DNA of 64,000 bases from Streptococcus pasteurianus. GTDB taxonomy: Bacteria; Bacillota; Bacilli; Lactobacillales; Streptococcaceae. Shown piece after piece: positions 20,322 through 30,502 of this stretch. The notes beneath the pieces were generated by a model. The model was not told the DNA's origin and did no database searches. It was given only the letters and a program-made list of their open reading frames with translations. Position 1 is the stretch's first letter, and each line of letters starts with the position of its first letter. The translations under genes and the position numbers were made by a program. Where the stretch lies: NCBI RefSeq assembly GCF_004843545.1, contig NZ_CP039457.1, forward strand, positions 1,950,501 through 2,014,500, given 5' to 3'.

Positions 20322-20355
20322 AATAAAAAACCGTCAGACTCGAGCACTGACGGTG
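20322..20355 (-). terminator. Terminator after rpmH
   Basis: Minus-strand stem ACCGTCAG/CTGACGGT followed by T6. Confidence 0.8.
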
Positions 20356-20374
20356 ACTTTTTATATTCTATCAA

Positions 20375-20509
20375 TTAAGCAGATAAAACTTTACGTCCTT
20401 TACGACGGCGAGCAGCAAGCACGCGACGTCCGTTTTTAGTTGACATACGGTGACGGAATCCGTGTTTACGTTGACGACGGATTTTACTTGGTTGATAAGT
20501 ACGTTTCAC
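20375..20509 (-). CDS. rpmH: 50S ribosomal protein L34
   Basis: The 44-residue, extremely basic protein reads [16 protein letters not shown] at the start and ends [11 protein letters not shown], the full L34 sequence. The start codon is GTG (20509), with AGGAGG eight bases upstream. It lies just beyond the rnpA-yidC-jag cluster and has its own terminator, as is usual in streptococci. Confidence 0.96.
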
Positions 20510-20718
20510 GATGAATACCTCCTCATAGATTTTCGTATTCGTTTAGCCGGCTATATTTGATCAGTTACTAAACATACCATACTATTTTATAATAAGAATA
20601 GAAAGCTGTCAAGGACTACTTGGTTTTTATTTCAATGTCTCTCTTTTTAAAGATGACCCCAAAGAGCTTTTATAGTTTAAAAATACTCTAGTATATAAAG
20701 CCATCTTACGGTAAGCGG

Positions 20719-20745
20719 TAAAAAAGAGCCTTAACGGCTCTGTAA
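20719..20745 (-). terminator. Terminator after jag
   Basis: Minus-strand hairpin AGAGCCGTTAAGGCTCTTTTTT with T6, overlapping the end of jag. Confidence 0.75.
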
Positions 20746-20747
20746 AT

Positions 20748-21746
20748 TTATTGAACAGCTGTCACAACAACGTAGCGATTTGGGTCGTTACCTTCTGAAT
20801 AACTATCCACACCATCAATGCTTGTGATTGTTTTGTGAACAATTTTTCGCTCGCTATTGCTCATTGGGTCCATGACATAATCTTTACCAGTTTCGAGAAC
20901 ACGATTGGCTGCTTTGCGAGTAAATTCAATCAATGTCTCTGTGCGGTGTTCCACATAATCATGAACATTCAAAATGACAGAAAAATTCTTTGAATAACGG
21001 TCATGTAAGAAATTTTGTGAAAGTAATTGAAGAGATTTCAAAACTTTTCCGTGATAACCAATGACACGACCAGCTTCTGGCGTTTCAATTTGCAAATTGA
21101 TTTGACGGCGATTGTGGCTAGTTTCAACCGTTGCATCAATGTCCATTTCATAGATGATTTTTTTGACATATTCTGCAACTTCTTCCGTAGCTTTTTCGAT
21201 GTCTTTACTCAATTCACGTTGAGCTGGAAATTCACTAGCAACAAATTCTTCAAAAGATTGCTCAATTTTAGCCACTTCTGGGCTTTCGTCAACCTGAACA
21301 TCTTCTTCAACTGGTCCTTTAGCCTTTTCAAGTGCTTCTAAAACCTCTGTATGGCCAGCTTCTTCAAGAATGGTTTGTGTTTTTTTCTTGTGCATGACAA
21401 TATCTTCTTTAACCGAATCGTCAATGACTTCGCCACGCTCTTCCATTTTCTTAATAATGCTGGCAACTTTTCGAAGTTCCATTGTATCTTCAAATTTTGA
21501 TGACACAGGTTCATTTTTTTGATTAACTTCCTCTGGCACACCCTTAACCACTTTTTGGTTAGCTCGGTGAGCCGTCACTTCATTAATCCCTTCGATATCA
21601 ACCTGAGCAGGCTTTTTACCAAAACCTAAGAACCCTTTTTTTTCACGAGAAACCACTTTAATGTGGGCTTTAAGGCGTGACAAATGCAACTCTTTCAAGC
21701 CTTTTTCAATAGCATCTTCAACAGTTCTACCTGTGAATATTACCAT
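20748..21746 (-). CDS. khpB: RNA-binding protein Jag/KhpB/EloR
   Basis: The 332-residue protein has the three parts of streptococcal KhpB: an N-terminal Jag domain (MVIFTGRTVEDAIEKGL, KKGFLGFGKKPA), a long charged linker (about 55-185), and C-terminal KH (GRVIGYHGKVLKSLQ) and R3H (RKAANRVLETGKDYVMDPMS) RNA-binding domains. In pneumococcus it works with KhpA in cell elongation control and is phosphorylated by StkP. It lies 12 bases after yidC in the rnpA-yidC-jag cluster. Confidence 0.94.
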   Translation of the reverse strand: MVIFTGRTVEDAIEKGLKELHLSRLKAHIKVVSREKKGFLGFGKKPAQVDIEGINEVTAHRANQKVVKGVPEEVNQKNEPVSSKFEDTMELRKVASIIKKMEERGEVIDDSVKEDIVMHKKKTQTILEEAGHTEVLEALEKAKGPVEEDVQVDESPEVAKIEQSFEEFVASEFPAQRELSKDIEKATEEVAEYVKKIIYEMDIDATVETSHNRRQINLQIETPEAGRVIGYHGKVLKSLQLLSQNFLHDRYSKNFSVILNVHDYVEHRTETLIEFTRKAANRVLETGKDYVMDPMSNSERKIVHKTITSIDGVDSYSEGNDPNRYVVVTAVQ

Positions 21747-21758
21747 ACTTTCTTCCTC

Positions 21759-22574
21759 TTACTTTCTTCTCTTTTGCGCTTTCTTCTTAGCACGACGAAT
21801 CTTAGCCGAACGTTCTTTTTCAGCTTGTTCCTCTTCCAATCGTTTGGCAATGATTTTGAAAGGATTATTCAACAAAAGAATTTGGAATACCTGAAAAGCA
21901 TAAGAAACTGACCAATAAAGCACAACCCCTGAAGCCAATCTGAAACTCATAAAGAAAATCATAATTGGCATCACATAAGTCATCACCGTCATGGCAATAT
22001 TTTTCTCACGCGCTGCTTTGTTTGTTAACCAAGATGAAAGGAATGTGAACAAAGCGGCTAAAACAGGCAAAATAAAATATGGGTCTGGTTTTGATAATTC
22101 AATCCATAAAAATGTACCTGTTTTCAAAAAGGCAACACGTGTTAAAGCTTGATACAAAGCCATCAAAATCGGCAATTGAACGACTAGTGGGAGCATCGTC
22201 GCATATGGATTAACACCGTATTCCTTGTAAAGCGCTTGGCTTTCCTCTGTCAACTTCATGCGGCTGTCTGTATCACGACCAGGATACTTTTCTTGCAACT
22301 TTTTAAGCTCTGGCTGCAAGTCTTGCATTTTTTGCCCTGATTTGATTTGCATATTGTAAAGCGGCATCATGATTGCTCGAATGATAATGGTAAAGAGAAC
22401 AATCCCAACTCCGATTCGACCATTAATCGATAGCCACTGAATAGCTTTGGCAAAGAAATAAACAATTTGATCCCAGCCATTAGTTGATGAAGCGGTTACT
22501 TCACTGCGACCACAAGCAGCCAAAAGTATTAAAGTAAGACTACTTAACCCTAATAATTTAATCTTTCTTTTCAC
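21759..22574 (-). CDS. yidC: Membrane protein insertase YidC (OxaA1 type)
   Basis: The 271-residue protein has a lipoprotein signal (lipobox LLAAC) and five membrane segments, with the conserved block [19 protein letters not shown] and a basic C-terminal tail ([16 protein letters not shown]) that contacts ribosomes. It inserts membrane proteins with or without SecYEG. Its start overlaps the rnpA stop by 17 bases. The linkage to rnpA and jag identifies it as the YidC1 paralogue. Confidence 0.94.
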   Translation of the reverse strand: MKRKIKLLGLSSLTLILLAACGRSEVTASSTNGWDQIVYFFAKAIQWLSINGRIGVGIVLFTIIIRAIMMPLYNMQIKSGQKMQDLQPELKKLQEKYPGRDTDSRMKLTEESQALYKEYGVNPYATMLPLVVQLPILMALYQALTRVAFLKTGTFLWIELSKPDPYFILPVLAALFTFLSSWLTNKAAREKNIAMTVMTYVMPIMIFFMSFRLASGVVLYWSVSYAFQVFQILLLNNPFKIIAKRLEEEQAEKERSAKIRRAKKKAQKRRK

Positions 22575-22917
22575 TATTTAGACCTTCCTGATATAAATTG
22601 GCAAGTTTTAAAACATGGAGTAAATTTTTCTTCACTTCATGATAATCAAGTTCCTCGACACCTTTACGAGCAATGATAACAAAATCATGATGTCGTAAAT
22701 TTGGTGACAATTCCATGACAACATGTCGAATTTTTCGCTTGATGCTATTTCGGGTAACAGCATTACCAAGTTTTTTGCTTACAGAAAGCCCTACACGATA
22801 GTGGCCTTGATTTTTTTCTAATTGATAGACGACAAATTTTCGATTGGCAACACTTGTTCCCTTGCTAAAAATTGCCTGAAAATCTTTGTCACTTTTGACA
22901 CGATAGGTTTTCTTCAA
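22558..22917 (-). CDS. rnpA: Ribonuclease P protein component
   Basis: The 119-residue basic protein contains the RNase P signature around [16 protein letters not shown] (about 61-76) and the N-terminal [15 protein letters not shown] region. With the RNA subunit (gene not in this window) it cuts 5' leaders from tRNA precursors. It heads the rnpA-yidC-jag transcript. Confidence 0.95.
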   Translation of the reverse strand: MKKTYRVKSDKDFQAIFSKGTSVANRKFVVYQLEKNQGHYRVGLSVSKKLGNAVTRNSIKRKIRHVVMELSPNLRHHDFVIIARKGVEELDYHEVKKNLLHVLKLANLYQEGLNSEKKD

Positions 22918-22962
22918 CGTACGACTCCATTCTAAATTATTTTTATTATACCATAAAAATTT

Positions 22963-22996
22963 AAAAAGCCCTAACCTCTAAGGATTTTGGGCTTAA
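22963..22996 (-). terminator. Terminator after argH
   Basis: Minus-strand stem AAGCCC...GGGCTT followed by TTTT, between argH and rnpA. Confidence 0.65.
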
Positions 22997-23045
22997 TATC
23001 TTTAAATATTTTATTGGAAAATGCTTTAGGAAGTAGAAAAAATTG

Positions 23046-24440
23046 TTAATGAGTCGCTTTTAGACTGTTTTTGGCTTCTTTAATTTGCCATTTGACTTGG
23101 TCAAATCCAGTCCCACCAAGAGAATGGCGACGCTCAACAGCGGTGTGTGATTTAAGAGTTTCATAAATGTCCTCATCAATCAAATCAGAAATTTCTTGGT
23201 AACGTTCAAACGGCACGTCTTGCAAATAATAGCCAGCTTTAGTACATTCTAATACTAATTTACCAACGATTTCATGAGCTTGACGGAATGGAAGCCCTTT
23301 GCTTGCGAGATAATCAGCCAATTCAGTTGCATTTGAAAAATCTTTTTCAGTTGATTCAGCCATATGCTCTTTATTGACCATCATGGTTTTAAGCATACCA
23401 GCCAAAATATCAATAGCCACCGTAATGGTTTCAACCGTATCAAACATACCTTCTTTATCTTCTTGCAAATCTTTATTATAAGCCAAAGGCAAAGATTTCA
23501 TAACCGTCAAAAGCCCAAAAAGATTACCATAAACACGACCAGATTTTCCGCGAATCAATTCTGCCATATCAGGATTTTTCTTTTGCGGCATGATTGATGA
23601 ACCTGTTGAGAACGTATCTGAAAGCGTCACAAACTTAAATTCATTTGAGCACCAGCTGATGATTTCTTCACAAATACGGCTCATATGCATCATCAAAATC
23701 GAACTATTTGCCAAAAATTCCAAGATAAAATCACGGTCAGACACTGCATCAAGGGAATTGCTGTAAGGTTTGGCAAAGCCCATAAGCTCCGCTGTCATCT
23801 CACGGTCAATTGGAAAAGTTGTTCCAGCAAGAGCAGCCGCACCAAGCGGTGATATATCCGTATGTTTCACATTAAATTCAAAACGTTCACTATCACGCGT
23901 AAACATATTATAATACGCCATTAAGTGATGCCCAAATGAAATCGGCTGTGCGTGTTGCAAGTGTGTATAACCTGGCATGATAGTATAGACATGCTCATCA
24001 GCCAAGTCCACCAACGTTTGACGTAAATTGCCAAGCTTTTCAATCACTTCATCAAGCTTAGCTTTTAAGTACAAGTGCATATCAGTTGCCACTTGGTCAT
24101 TACGTGAACGCGCCGTATGCAATTTTCCAGCCACAGAACCGATTTTAGCAGTCAAGAGACTTTCCATATTCATGTGAATATCTTCGTTTGACACGTCAAA
24201 TTCAATTTTTCCAGCCTTGTATTCTACAAGCAGTTCTTCAAGACCTTCTTTGATTTGCGCAGCTTCGTCTTTTGCAATAATGCCTGTTTCACCAAGCATA
24301 GTCACGTGAGCAATTGAGCCTTTCAAATCAAATTCTGCCATTTTTTGGTCAAAAGAAATCGATGCTCCAAATTCTTCAACCCATTTTTCAAGACCAGCTT
24401 CAAAACGCCCGCCCCATAATTTATGATTTTCTGTTGCCAT
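23046..24440 (-). CDS. argH: Argininosuccinate lyase
   Basis: This enzyme splits argininosuccinate into arginine and fumarate, the last step of arginine synthesis. The 464-residue protein starts [14 protein letters not shown], the normal N terminus, and has the fumarase-superfamily signature [12 protein letters not shown] (about residue 282). The upstream in-frame extension was discarded. It follows argG on the same strand but is separated by a 453-base spacer that may encode a structured RNA. Confidence 0.96.
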   Translation of the reverse strand: MATENHKLWGGRFEAGLEKWVEEFGASISFDQKMAEFDLKGSIAHVTMLGETGIIAKDEAAQIKEGLEELLVEYKAGKIEFDVSNEDIHMNMESLLTAKIGSVAGKLHTARSRNDQVATDMHLYLKAKLDEVIEKLGNLRQTLVDLADEHVYTIMPGYTHLQHAQPISFGHHLMAYYNMFTRDSERFEFNVKHTDISPLGAAALAGTTFPIDREMTAELMGFAKPYSNSLDAVSDRDFILEFLANSSILMMHMSRICEEIISWCSNEFKFVTLSDTFSTGSSIMPQKKNPDMAELIRGKSGRVYGNLFGLLTVMKSLPLAYNKDLQEDKEGMFDTVETITVAIDILAGMLKTMMVNKEHMAESTEKDFSNATELADYLASKGLPFRQAHEIVGKLVLECTKAGYYLQDVPFERYQEISDLIDEDIYETLKSHTAVERRHSLGGTGFDQVKWQIKEAKNSLKATH

Positions 24441-24499
24441 AACAATGATACAATGAACCACCAAAACACGTGGCGTTCAAAGCCTTTCTCTTTTCTTAG

Positions 24500-24830
24500 T
24501 TGTTTAATTAATAAATAAGTCCAAGGAGCAACCTAGGACTTATAGGGTGTTGCCTCACGGGGCGTTGGTCTTAAATGATTCTCACAGGATATCATTATTT
24601 AAGCTCGATGCCACTCTCTGTTGACATTAACGAGATAGGTAAGTTATAAGAAAAGAGTCTCAGATGGGGCTCCCTGTCCCCTTTTATCTGAAGCTTGGTG
24701 GAAATTTTCGGTACTAATCATCGTCATCATGGCTTGCCGTACCCTAAGTACTGCCTGCGCCATTCTTCCTTGATTAGCCTTGAAAATTTCTCACCAATTC
24801 TTTCCTTACTTATTAAGATTTTTATCTACG
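24500..24830 (-). ncRNA. Candidate structured RNA or leader between argG and argH
   Basis: The 453-base argG-argH spacer is less A/T-rich than other gaps and folds by eye, on the minus strand, into a series of long-range helices. TTGGTGAGAAATTTTC (24782-24797) pairs with GAAAATTTCCACCAA (24695-24709) to close a domain with inner stems CTAATCA/TGATTAG and ATGGC/GCCAT. Next come CAGAT-AAAA-GGGG/CCCC-ATCTG (24660-24691), TTAAATAATGAT/ATCATTTAA (about 24570-24602), and AAGTCC/GGACTT (24516-24541). A weak T-box-like string GAGTGGCATCGAG (24604-24616) is present but lacks the consensus ACCGCG. I recognise no known family. The minus strand and exact ends are inferred. Confidence 0.4.
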
Positions 24831-24893
24831 GCTCAATTCCTTGATTGATATCAAAATTATCGCCTTAGAAACTATTTTTTTGTTTTCTGTTAA

Positions 24894-26084
24894 TTATTTA
24901 TTGTTTACTTGTGAATTAACTTGGGTTGGTAGTCCCCAAAGTTTGATGAATCCTACAGCTGCGTCTTGGTCAAAGCTGTCAGCTGATGTGTAAGTTGCCA
25001 AGTTTTCGTCGTAAAGTGAGTTTGGTGATTTACGAGCCACAACTTGAGCATGACCTTTGTAAAGTTTCACTTTAGCGGTACCGTTAACCACTTTTTGTGT
25101 TTCTTTGATGTAAGCAATGATAGCTTCTGTCGCAGGGCTAAACCACAAAGCATTGTAGATAAGGTTTGACAATTCATTTTCAAGAATTGGTTTGAAATGA
25201 GAAACTTCACGTACCAATGTGATGTCTTCGATTTCTTTGTGAGCTGTCAAAAGTGTGATAGCGCCTGGGCATTCGTAAATTTCACGTGATTTGATACCAA
25301 CCAAACGGTTTTCAACGTGGTCAATACGTCCAACACCGTGTTTACCAGCGATTGTGTTTAATTTTTGGATAAGGTCTGCCAATTTTAGCTCTTCGCCGTT
25401 AAGTGCAACTGGTTTTCCTTCTTTAAATTCAATATCAACAAATTCTGGTGTATCTGGAGCTTCTTCTGGAGAAGTTGTGATACCAAAAGCATCCTCTGGT
25501 GCTTGATTCCATGGATTTTCAAGGACACCACATTCATTAGCACGACCCCAAAGGTTTTGGTCAACCGAGTATGGATTGTCAAGGTCAGCAGGAACTGGCA
25601 CACCGTTTGCTTTAGCGTATTCAATTTCTTCTTCACGAGACCATTTCCATTCACGAACTGGAGCAATAACTTTCAAGTTTGGATCAAGCGCAGCGATTGC
25701 CACTTCAAAACGAACTTGGTCATTACCTTTACCAGTACATCCGTGAGCAATAGTAGTCGCACCAGTTTTATGAGCAATTTCAACCAATTTTTTAGAAATG
25801 ACTGGACGGCTAAGCGCTGATACCAATGGGTATTTTTGTTCGTAGTAAGCGTGAGCTTGAAGTGCTGGAAGCACATATTCTTCAGCAAATTCATCTTTAA
25901 CGTCAAGGACGTAAGATTCAACCGCACCGACTTTAAGAGCTTTATCATGAATAAAATCAAGGTCTTTACCTTCGCCGACGTCCATACAAACAGCAACAAC
26001 ATCATAATCTTTCATGAGCCAAGTAATGGCAACTGAAGTATCAAGACCACCTGAGTAAGCAAGGATAACTTTTTCTTTTGACAT
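24894..26084 (-). CDS. argG: Argininosuccinate synthase
   Basis: The enzyme joins citrulline and aspartate using ATP. The 396-residue protein begins [18 protein letters not shown] with the ATP PP-motif SGGLDTS, and contains the conserved [13 protein letters not shown] segment (about 113-125). The upstream in-frame extension crosses the promoter and was rejected. It is the first gene of argG-argH. The promoter overlaps a palindromic ARG-box-like site, so arginine repression through ArgR/AhrC is likely. Confidence 0.96.
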   Translation of the reverse strand: MSKEKVILAYSGGLDTSVAITWLMKDYDVVAVCMDVGEGKDLDFIHDKALKVGAVESYVLDVKDEFAEEYVLPALQAHAYYEQKYPLVSALSRPVISKKLVEIAHKTGATTIAHGCTGKGNDQVRFEVAIAALDPNLKVIAPVREWKWSREEEIEYAKANGVPVPADLDNPYSVDQNLWGRANECGVLENPWNQAPEDAFGITTSPEEAPDTPEFVDIEFKEGKPVALNGEELKLADLIQKLNTIAGKHGVGRIDHVENRLVGIKSREIYECPGAITLLTAHKEIEDITLVREVSHFKPILENELSNLIYNALWFSPATEAIIAYIKETQKVVNGTAKVKLYKGHAQVVARKSPNSLYDENLATYTSADSFDQDAAVGFIKLWGLPTQVNSQVNNK

Positions 26085-26129
26085 AGGAATACTCTCTTTT
26101 CTTATTTTTGTGTTTTTATCAACTTTATG

Positions 26130-26164
26130 TGTATAATTATACATATCAAAAACAATCCTGTCAA
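26130..26164 (-). promoter_or_regulatory. argG promoter overlapped by a candidate ArgR operator
   Basis: On the minus strand TTGACA (26159-26164) and TATAAT (26136-26141) have a 17-base spacer. The perfect palindrome TGTATAATTATACA (26130-26143) covers the -10 box and resembles lactococcal and streptococcal ARG boxes. A second similar site (TGTATATATACTGTATA on the minus strand) lies near 26219-26235. Confidence 0.7.
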
Positions 26165-26256
26165 CACTTTTTTGAATATTTTTTCAAAAAAAGCGAAATT
26201 TTTACGATTTTATAACAAATATACAGTATATATACAAAAAATGAGCGATTTTATGC

Positions 26257-26296
26257 AATAATATCTTCCTATCTAATCTAGGAAGATATTATTTTT
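26257..26296. terminator. Hairpin after the MFS transporter gene
   Basis: The stem AATATCTTCCT/AGGAAGATATT has a T run only on the plus strand, so on the minus strand it is a weak terminator. Confidence 0.45.
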
Positions 26297-26303
26297 CATC
26301 TAT

Positions 26304-27470
26304 TTATAATATTTTTTCAAAACGTTCGGTGTAGAACAAAGCTACTGTCATGATAATTGTACAGATGAATAGGCAAAGGGCTGCTACTGTCCATGAACCA
26401 AAGAGATCAAAGCTATAACCAAACAGTGTTGGTCCAAAAGCTGCTAGGAAGTAACCTCCTGCTTGTACCATACCAGATAATTGAGCGGTTTGGCTTGGTG
26501 TATGAGATTTCATTGAGAAAGCGACAAGCAGATATGGGAAAAGGGCGCTAACAGCAATTCCGATTAAAACATTAACAAGCAACCAATAGACAAAACTACT
26601 TGATTGGAATAACAGCATACCAGTTCCGATGATACCACAAGCAGAGACAATCGCTAACATGATTTTACGATTCTTAGCCGATAAATTAGTGGCTAAAGTT
26701 GGAATTGTCAATGAAAATGGCAAACTAATCAATGAATAAATAGAAGCCAAGATACCTGCTGCTTCGCTTGATACACCAGCTTGACTTGCCATTGTTGGTA
26801 ACCAAGTCATTCCTGTGTAAAAAAGAAGAGATTGCAAACCACCAAAAACAAGCAATGCCAGCGCACGCTTATTTTTCCAAAGTGAGCCAACGTGTGCTTC
26901 TTCATCCTTTTCAGTCACATGATTATGAAATGTATTTGGAAACCAGACCACCAAAGCAAGCAAAATCAAGAAACTAAGAAGTAAAATCAACCCTTTCCAT
27001 GATGTCATCTTGACAATTGGCACAGCCACAGATGAAGCGACCGAAGAAGCTAAACCCATAGCTGTCGTATAAACAGTCGTCAAAAGCCCAATACGCAACG
27101 GTTGATTAGCCAAGATAACGCTTGGTAGTAAAACGTTCATCATGGCAATACTAACTCCAATAATCATAGTACCGATATAAAGACTTGGTAAATTAATCAC
27201 GCGCATACTTGAGCCGATAAACATGGCAATCAAAACCATGGTGAATAATTTTTCAAGCCCAAATTTATCTGCCAAGCGCGGTGCCAAAGACGAACAAAAA
27301 GCAAACATAATCAACGGAATACTCGTTAGAATCCCTAGTGAATTGACCGAAACGCCCAAACCGTCTGCAACATAGCTCAAAACCGTTGGTATCGTTGTAA
27401 ATGGGATCCGCAAAACAGCTCCCACTAAGATGATACCAAGAACAAAAAAGCTCGAATAATCTTTTTTCAT
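26304..27470 (-). CDS. MFS transporter, CynX/NimT-like
   Basis: The 388-residue protein has 12 predicted membrane segments and the N-terminal pattern GIILVGAVLRIPFTTIPTVL with the loop PRLADKFGLEKLF, typical of the CynX/NimT group of the major facilitator superfamily. Members of this group are linked to cyanate or nitroimidazole resistance or to unknown anions, so the substrate is open. It appears monocistronic between argG and gltX. Confidence 0.8.
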   Translation of the reverse strand: MKKDYSSFFVLGIILVGAVLRIPFTTIPTVLSYVADGLGVSVNSLGILTSIPLIMFAFCSSLAPRLADKFGLEKLFTMVLIAMFIGSSMRVINLPSLYIGTMIIGVSIAMMNVLLPSVILANQPLRIGLLTTVYTTAMGLASSVASSVAVPIVKMTSWKGLILLLSFLILLALVVWFPNTFHNHVTEKDEEAHVGSLWKNKRALALLVFGGLQSLLFYTGMTWLPTMASQAGVSSEAAGILASIYSLISLPFSLTIPTLATNLSAKNRKIMLAIVSACGIIGTGMLLFQSSSFVYWLLVNVLIGIAVSALFPYLLVAFSMKSHTPSQTAQLSGMVQAGGYFLAAFGPTLFGYSFDLFGSWTVAALCLFICTIIMTVALFYTERFEKIL

Positions 27471-27605
27471 GTAACCCCTCTTAACTTAGAAATAAACAAA
27501 TTCAATGCCTATTATAACAAGAACTACACACGTTTAGAATAGACATTATCAAAAAACGGTTTTTACAACAAATTTAAATATTTCTCAAAATTCATTATTT
27601 TAAGC

Positions 27606-27638
27606 AAAAAGCCCGAGATTTACATCTCAGGCTTTTAT
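27606..27638 (-). terminator. Terminator after gltX
   Basis: Minus-strand hairpin AAAGCCTGAGAT/ATCTCGGGCTTTTT with one mismatch and a T run. Confidence 0.75.
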
Positions 27639-27642
27639 TCTA

Positions 27643-29100
27643 TCATTTCAAGCTGTTAAGCATATTTTCGATGTGTTCAATTGATTTTTCACGACCAAGA
27701 AGGTAGATAGTATCTGGAAGTTCTGGACCGTGCATTTCACCTGAAACAGCGATACGAATTGGCATAAAGAGGTTTTTACCTTTGATACCTGTTTCTTTTT
27801 GAACGGCTTTGATTTGTGGGAAGATATTTTCTGATTTGAAATCTTCGTCACTCATCGCTTCAAGTTTAGCTTTGAAAGCTTCAAGAACTATTGGAACTGT
27901 TTCACCAGCCATGAATTCTTTTTCAGCATCTGTTAATTCTGGGAAATCTTCAAAGAACAAATCTGTTAATGGAATGATTTCGTCAACAGATTTCATTTGT
28001 GGTTTATAAAGTTCAACCAATTTTTCAGCTTTGTCAGTCAAACGACCAGCTTCTTCCAAGAATGGTTTCGCCATTGCAAAGATTGTATCAAAATCAGCAT
28101 TCTTGATGTATTCGTTGCTCATCCAGTCCATTTTCTTTTGGTCAAAGGCAGCTGGAGATTTGCTCAAACGATTTTCATCAAAGAGTTTGATTAATTCTTC
28201 ACGTGAGAAGATTTCGTCTTCACCACCAGGATTCCAACCAAGAAGAGCGATAAAGTTAAAGACTGCTTCTGGCATGTAACCTTTTTTACGGTAGTCTTCA
28301 ATAAATTGAAGGGTATTCGTATCACGTTTTGACAATTTTTTACCAGTTTCAGAGTTGATAATCAATGTCATGTGACCGAATTCTGGTGCTTCCCAACCAA
28401 GTGCTTCGTAAACCATCAATTGTTTTGGTGTGTTTGCGATATGGTCATCCCCACGGATAACATGAGAAATTTCCATCAAATGGTCATCAACAACAACGGC
28501 GAAGTTGTATGTTGGGTAACCATCTTTTTTCTGGATAACCCAGTCACCACCGATGTTACCACCTTCAAATTCGATGTCGCCTTTAACGATATCATGCCAT
28601 TTGTAAATGCCTGATTCGTTAACAGCCAAACGAACAGTTGGAACGATTCCTTTAGCTTCACGTTCTGCGATATAAGCAGCTTTTTCGTCTTCTGACATAC
28701 CAAGGAATTCGTTGATATAACGAGGTGTTTCACCAGCAGCTTCTTGGCGTTCACGTTCTGCAGCTAATTCTTCTTCAGTAACGTATGATTTGTAAGCTTT
28801 ACCTTCTGCCAACAATTGGTCAATGTATTTTTGGTAAATGTCCAAACGTTCTGATTGGCGATATTTTTCATGAGTTTGTGGGCTTTCATCCCAATCCATT
28901 CCCAACCATTTAAGGTTTTCCAATTGTGAACGTTCACCGTCTTCGACATGACGTTTACGGTCAGTATCTTCGATACGAATAACAAAATCACCACCATGGT
29001 GACGAGCATAAAGATAATTAAAGAGCGCAGTACGCGCATTTCCGATGTGTAAAAGTCCTGTTGGACTTGGTGCATAACGCACGCGAATTTTCTTAGGCAT
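27643..29100 (-). CDS. gltX: Glutamate--tRNA ligase
   Basis: The 485-residue class I synthetase has the HIGH region ([18 protein letters not shown], near residue 10) and the KMSKS-type motif KLSKRD (about 255). It charges tRNA-Glu, and in bacteria lacking GlnRS also tRNA-Gln for later amidation. The start [15 protein letters not shown] is supported by AGGAGA upstream; the nine-residue extension was dropped. Confidence 0.96.
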   Translation of the reverse strand: MPKKIRVRYAPSPTGLLHIGNARTALFNYLYARHHGGDFVIRIEDTDRKRHVEDGERSQLENLKWLGMDWDESPQTHEKYRQSERLDIYQKYIDQLLAEGKAYKSYVTEEELAAERERQEAAGETPRYINEFLGMSEDEKAAYIAEREAKGIVPTVRLAVNESGIYKWHDIVKGDIEFEGGNIGGDWVIQKKDGYPTYNFAVVVDDHLMEISHVIRGDDHIANTPKQLMVYEALGWEAPEFGHMTLIINSETGKKLSKRDTNTLQFIEDYRKKGYMPEAVFNFIALLGWNPGGEDEIFSREELIKLFDENRLSKSPAAFDQKKMDWMSNEYIKNADFDTIFAMAKPFLEEAGRLTDKAEKLVELYKPQMKSVDEIIPLTDLFFEDFPELTDAEKEFMAGETVPIVLEAFKAKLEAMSDEDFKSENIFPQIKAVQKETGIKGKNLFMPIRIAVSGEMHGPELPDTIYLLGREKSIEHIENMLNSLK

Positions 29101-29158
29101 TTTCGTCTCCTGTTGAATTTCAATCATTTCTATTATAACACAATATTTATCCTTGGAA

Positions 29159-29190
29159 CAAAAAATCAGCTGAAAACAGCTGATTTCCTA
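29159..29190 (-). terminator. Terminator after the LURP-one gene
   Basis: Minus-strand stem AAATCAGCTG/CAGCTGATTT followed by T6, about 95 bases beyond the stop. Confidence 0.7.
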
Positions 29191-29284
29191 CGTATCTTTC
29201 AACATTTGATTTCCAGCAAGTTTTGATTTCTTGTTGTTAACCTAAAACGGTCTATTTCCAGACCATTACTTTCCAACTCTATAA

Positions 29285-29779
29285 TCAGCTTGAGGCAGAG
29301 CTACTTGATGATTCGATTGCTTTGACATAGTCGATAGCAATCACTAGCGAAATCACTAAATCAGCAAGACTGTCATCGTAAATATCAACATGGTAAGTCG
29401 AGGCTATCTTGAACCATTCTTGATGAATACTTGCCACTTCACGCCCTTGGTCAAGCAGACTAAAATTCATATTCCAAATGTCTCCAGCCACTTCCAAACC
29501 AAAATTAGAAATATCATATTTAGCTTTAAGCAATGAAAAACGCTGTTGAATTGTAATCTGTTTACCGTCCACAAAAGTCACCGTAAACCGTTGAAAAGGA
29601 AAGCTAAAATGATGTTTGATATGACTAACAAACTGCCCTTGACTGTCAGAAATCGTGAATTCCTTTAAAAACTTTAAAAATGATCCTTGAACGTGATAGG
29701 CAAGTTGACCAGTTTCATCTTTAATATCAAATTTACCAGCTAATGACCAAAGTTTTTGTTTAATCTCAAAACTTTTCAT
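29285..29779 (-). CDS. LURP-one-related family protein
   Basis: The 164-residue protein has the alternating-strand pattern of LURP-one/YxjI proteins (KQKLWSLAGKFDIKDETGQLAYHVQGS at residues 6-32), a tubby-like beta-barrel fold whose role in bacteria is unknown. The C terminus is serine-rich (SSSSSASS). The ATG at 29779 is chosen because GAGGTG precedes it; the upstream GTG lacks a site. It is likely cytosolic or membrane-associated and monocistronic. Confidence 0.8.
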   Translation of the reverse strand: MKSFEIKQKLWSLAGKFDIKDETGQLAYHVQGSFLKFLKEFTISDSQGQFVSHIKHHFSFPFQRFTVTFVDGKQITIQQRFSLLKAKYDISNFGLEVAGDIWNMNFSLLDQGREVASIHQEWFKIASTYHVDIYDDSLADLVISLVIAIDYVKAIESSSSSASS

Positions 29780-29881
29780 CTTGTACACCTCAATATTTTC
29801 ATTTTATTTGTACCAATATGCTAATACAAAAATTATATTACTTCCTCGAAAAGCTGTCAACAAAAATCCGAAAATTCATCT

Positions 29882-30376
29882 TTATTTGATTTCTCTCATG
29901 CGTCCTGTGTCCACATCATAAACAGCTCCCGAAATCACAACATCCTCTGGGATTAAGGGAGAATTTCGCAAAATAGCAATGTCCTCACGCACACTTTCTT
30001 CCACATCAGAAAACGGTAAAAAATCTTTATCATGGACATCAACACCCAAATCACGCTCTAACTGCGCTGCAAAAGCTTCATTTGTAAAACTTTGTGCCCC
30101 ACAATCTGTGTGATGAAGAACTACAATTTCACGTGTCCCCAATTGTTGCTGAGAAATCACCAAAGAACGGATAATATCATCAGTCACACGACCACCAGCA
30201 TTTCGCAAAATATGAGCATCACCAAGCGCTAACCCCAAAGCCTGTGCCACATGTAGACGAGAATCCATACAAGTCACAATAGCAACATGCGTTTTGGGCT
30301 TCTGTGGCAAATGCTCTGTACCATGCAAATCAGCATAAGCTTGGTTAGTTTTCAAAAAATTTTCAAAATAAGACAT
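29882..30376 (-). CDS. Beta-class carbonic anhydrase
   Basis: The 164-residue protein has the zinc-site and catalytic motifs of beta-carbonic anhydrases: CMDSR (about residue 36) and HHTDCG (about 87). It interconverts CO2 and bicarbonate, supplying bicarbonate for carboxylations during growth in low CO2. AAGGAGG lies before the ATG at 30376. The gene appears to be transcribed alone. Confidence 0.92.
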   Translation of the reverse strand: MSYFENFLKTNQAYADLHGTEHLPQKPKTHVAIVTCMDSRLHVAQALGLALGDAHILRNAGGRVTDDIIRSLVISQQQLGTREIVVLHHTDCGAQSFTNEAFAAQLERDLGVDVHDKDFLPFSDVEESVREDIAILRNSPLIPEDVVISGAVYDVDTGRMREIK

Positions 30377-30471
30377 CAAAAGTCCTCCTTGACTACGTGA
30401 CTAATAAAGTTTTTCTTATATTATCATTTTTCATACCTCTTGTCGCCTAAAATGACTTTACAATGAGGAAA

Positions 30472-30502
30472 TAAAAAAAGCGGAAATACTCTCCCACTTT
30501 TT
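30472..30502 (-). terminator. Terminator after radA
   Basis: Minus-strand imperfect hairpin AGTGG/CCGCT followed by T7, overlapping the radA stop codon. Confidence 0.5.

Noticed and set aside
24604..24616. T-box leader for argH
   Set aside because: Only a partial T-box string; the ACCGCG half and a terminator/antiterminator pair with a U run are missing, so it is not called as a T-box.
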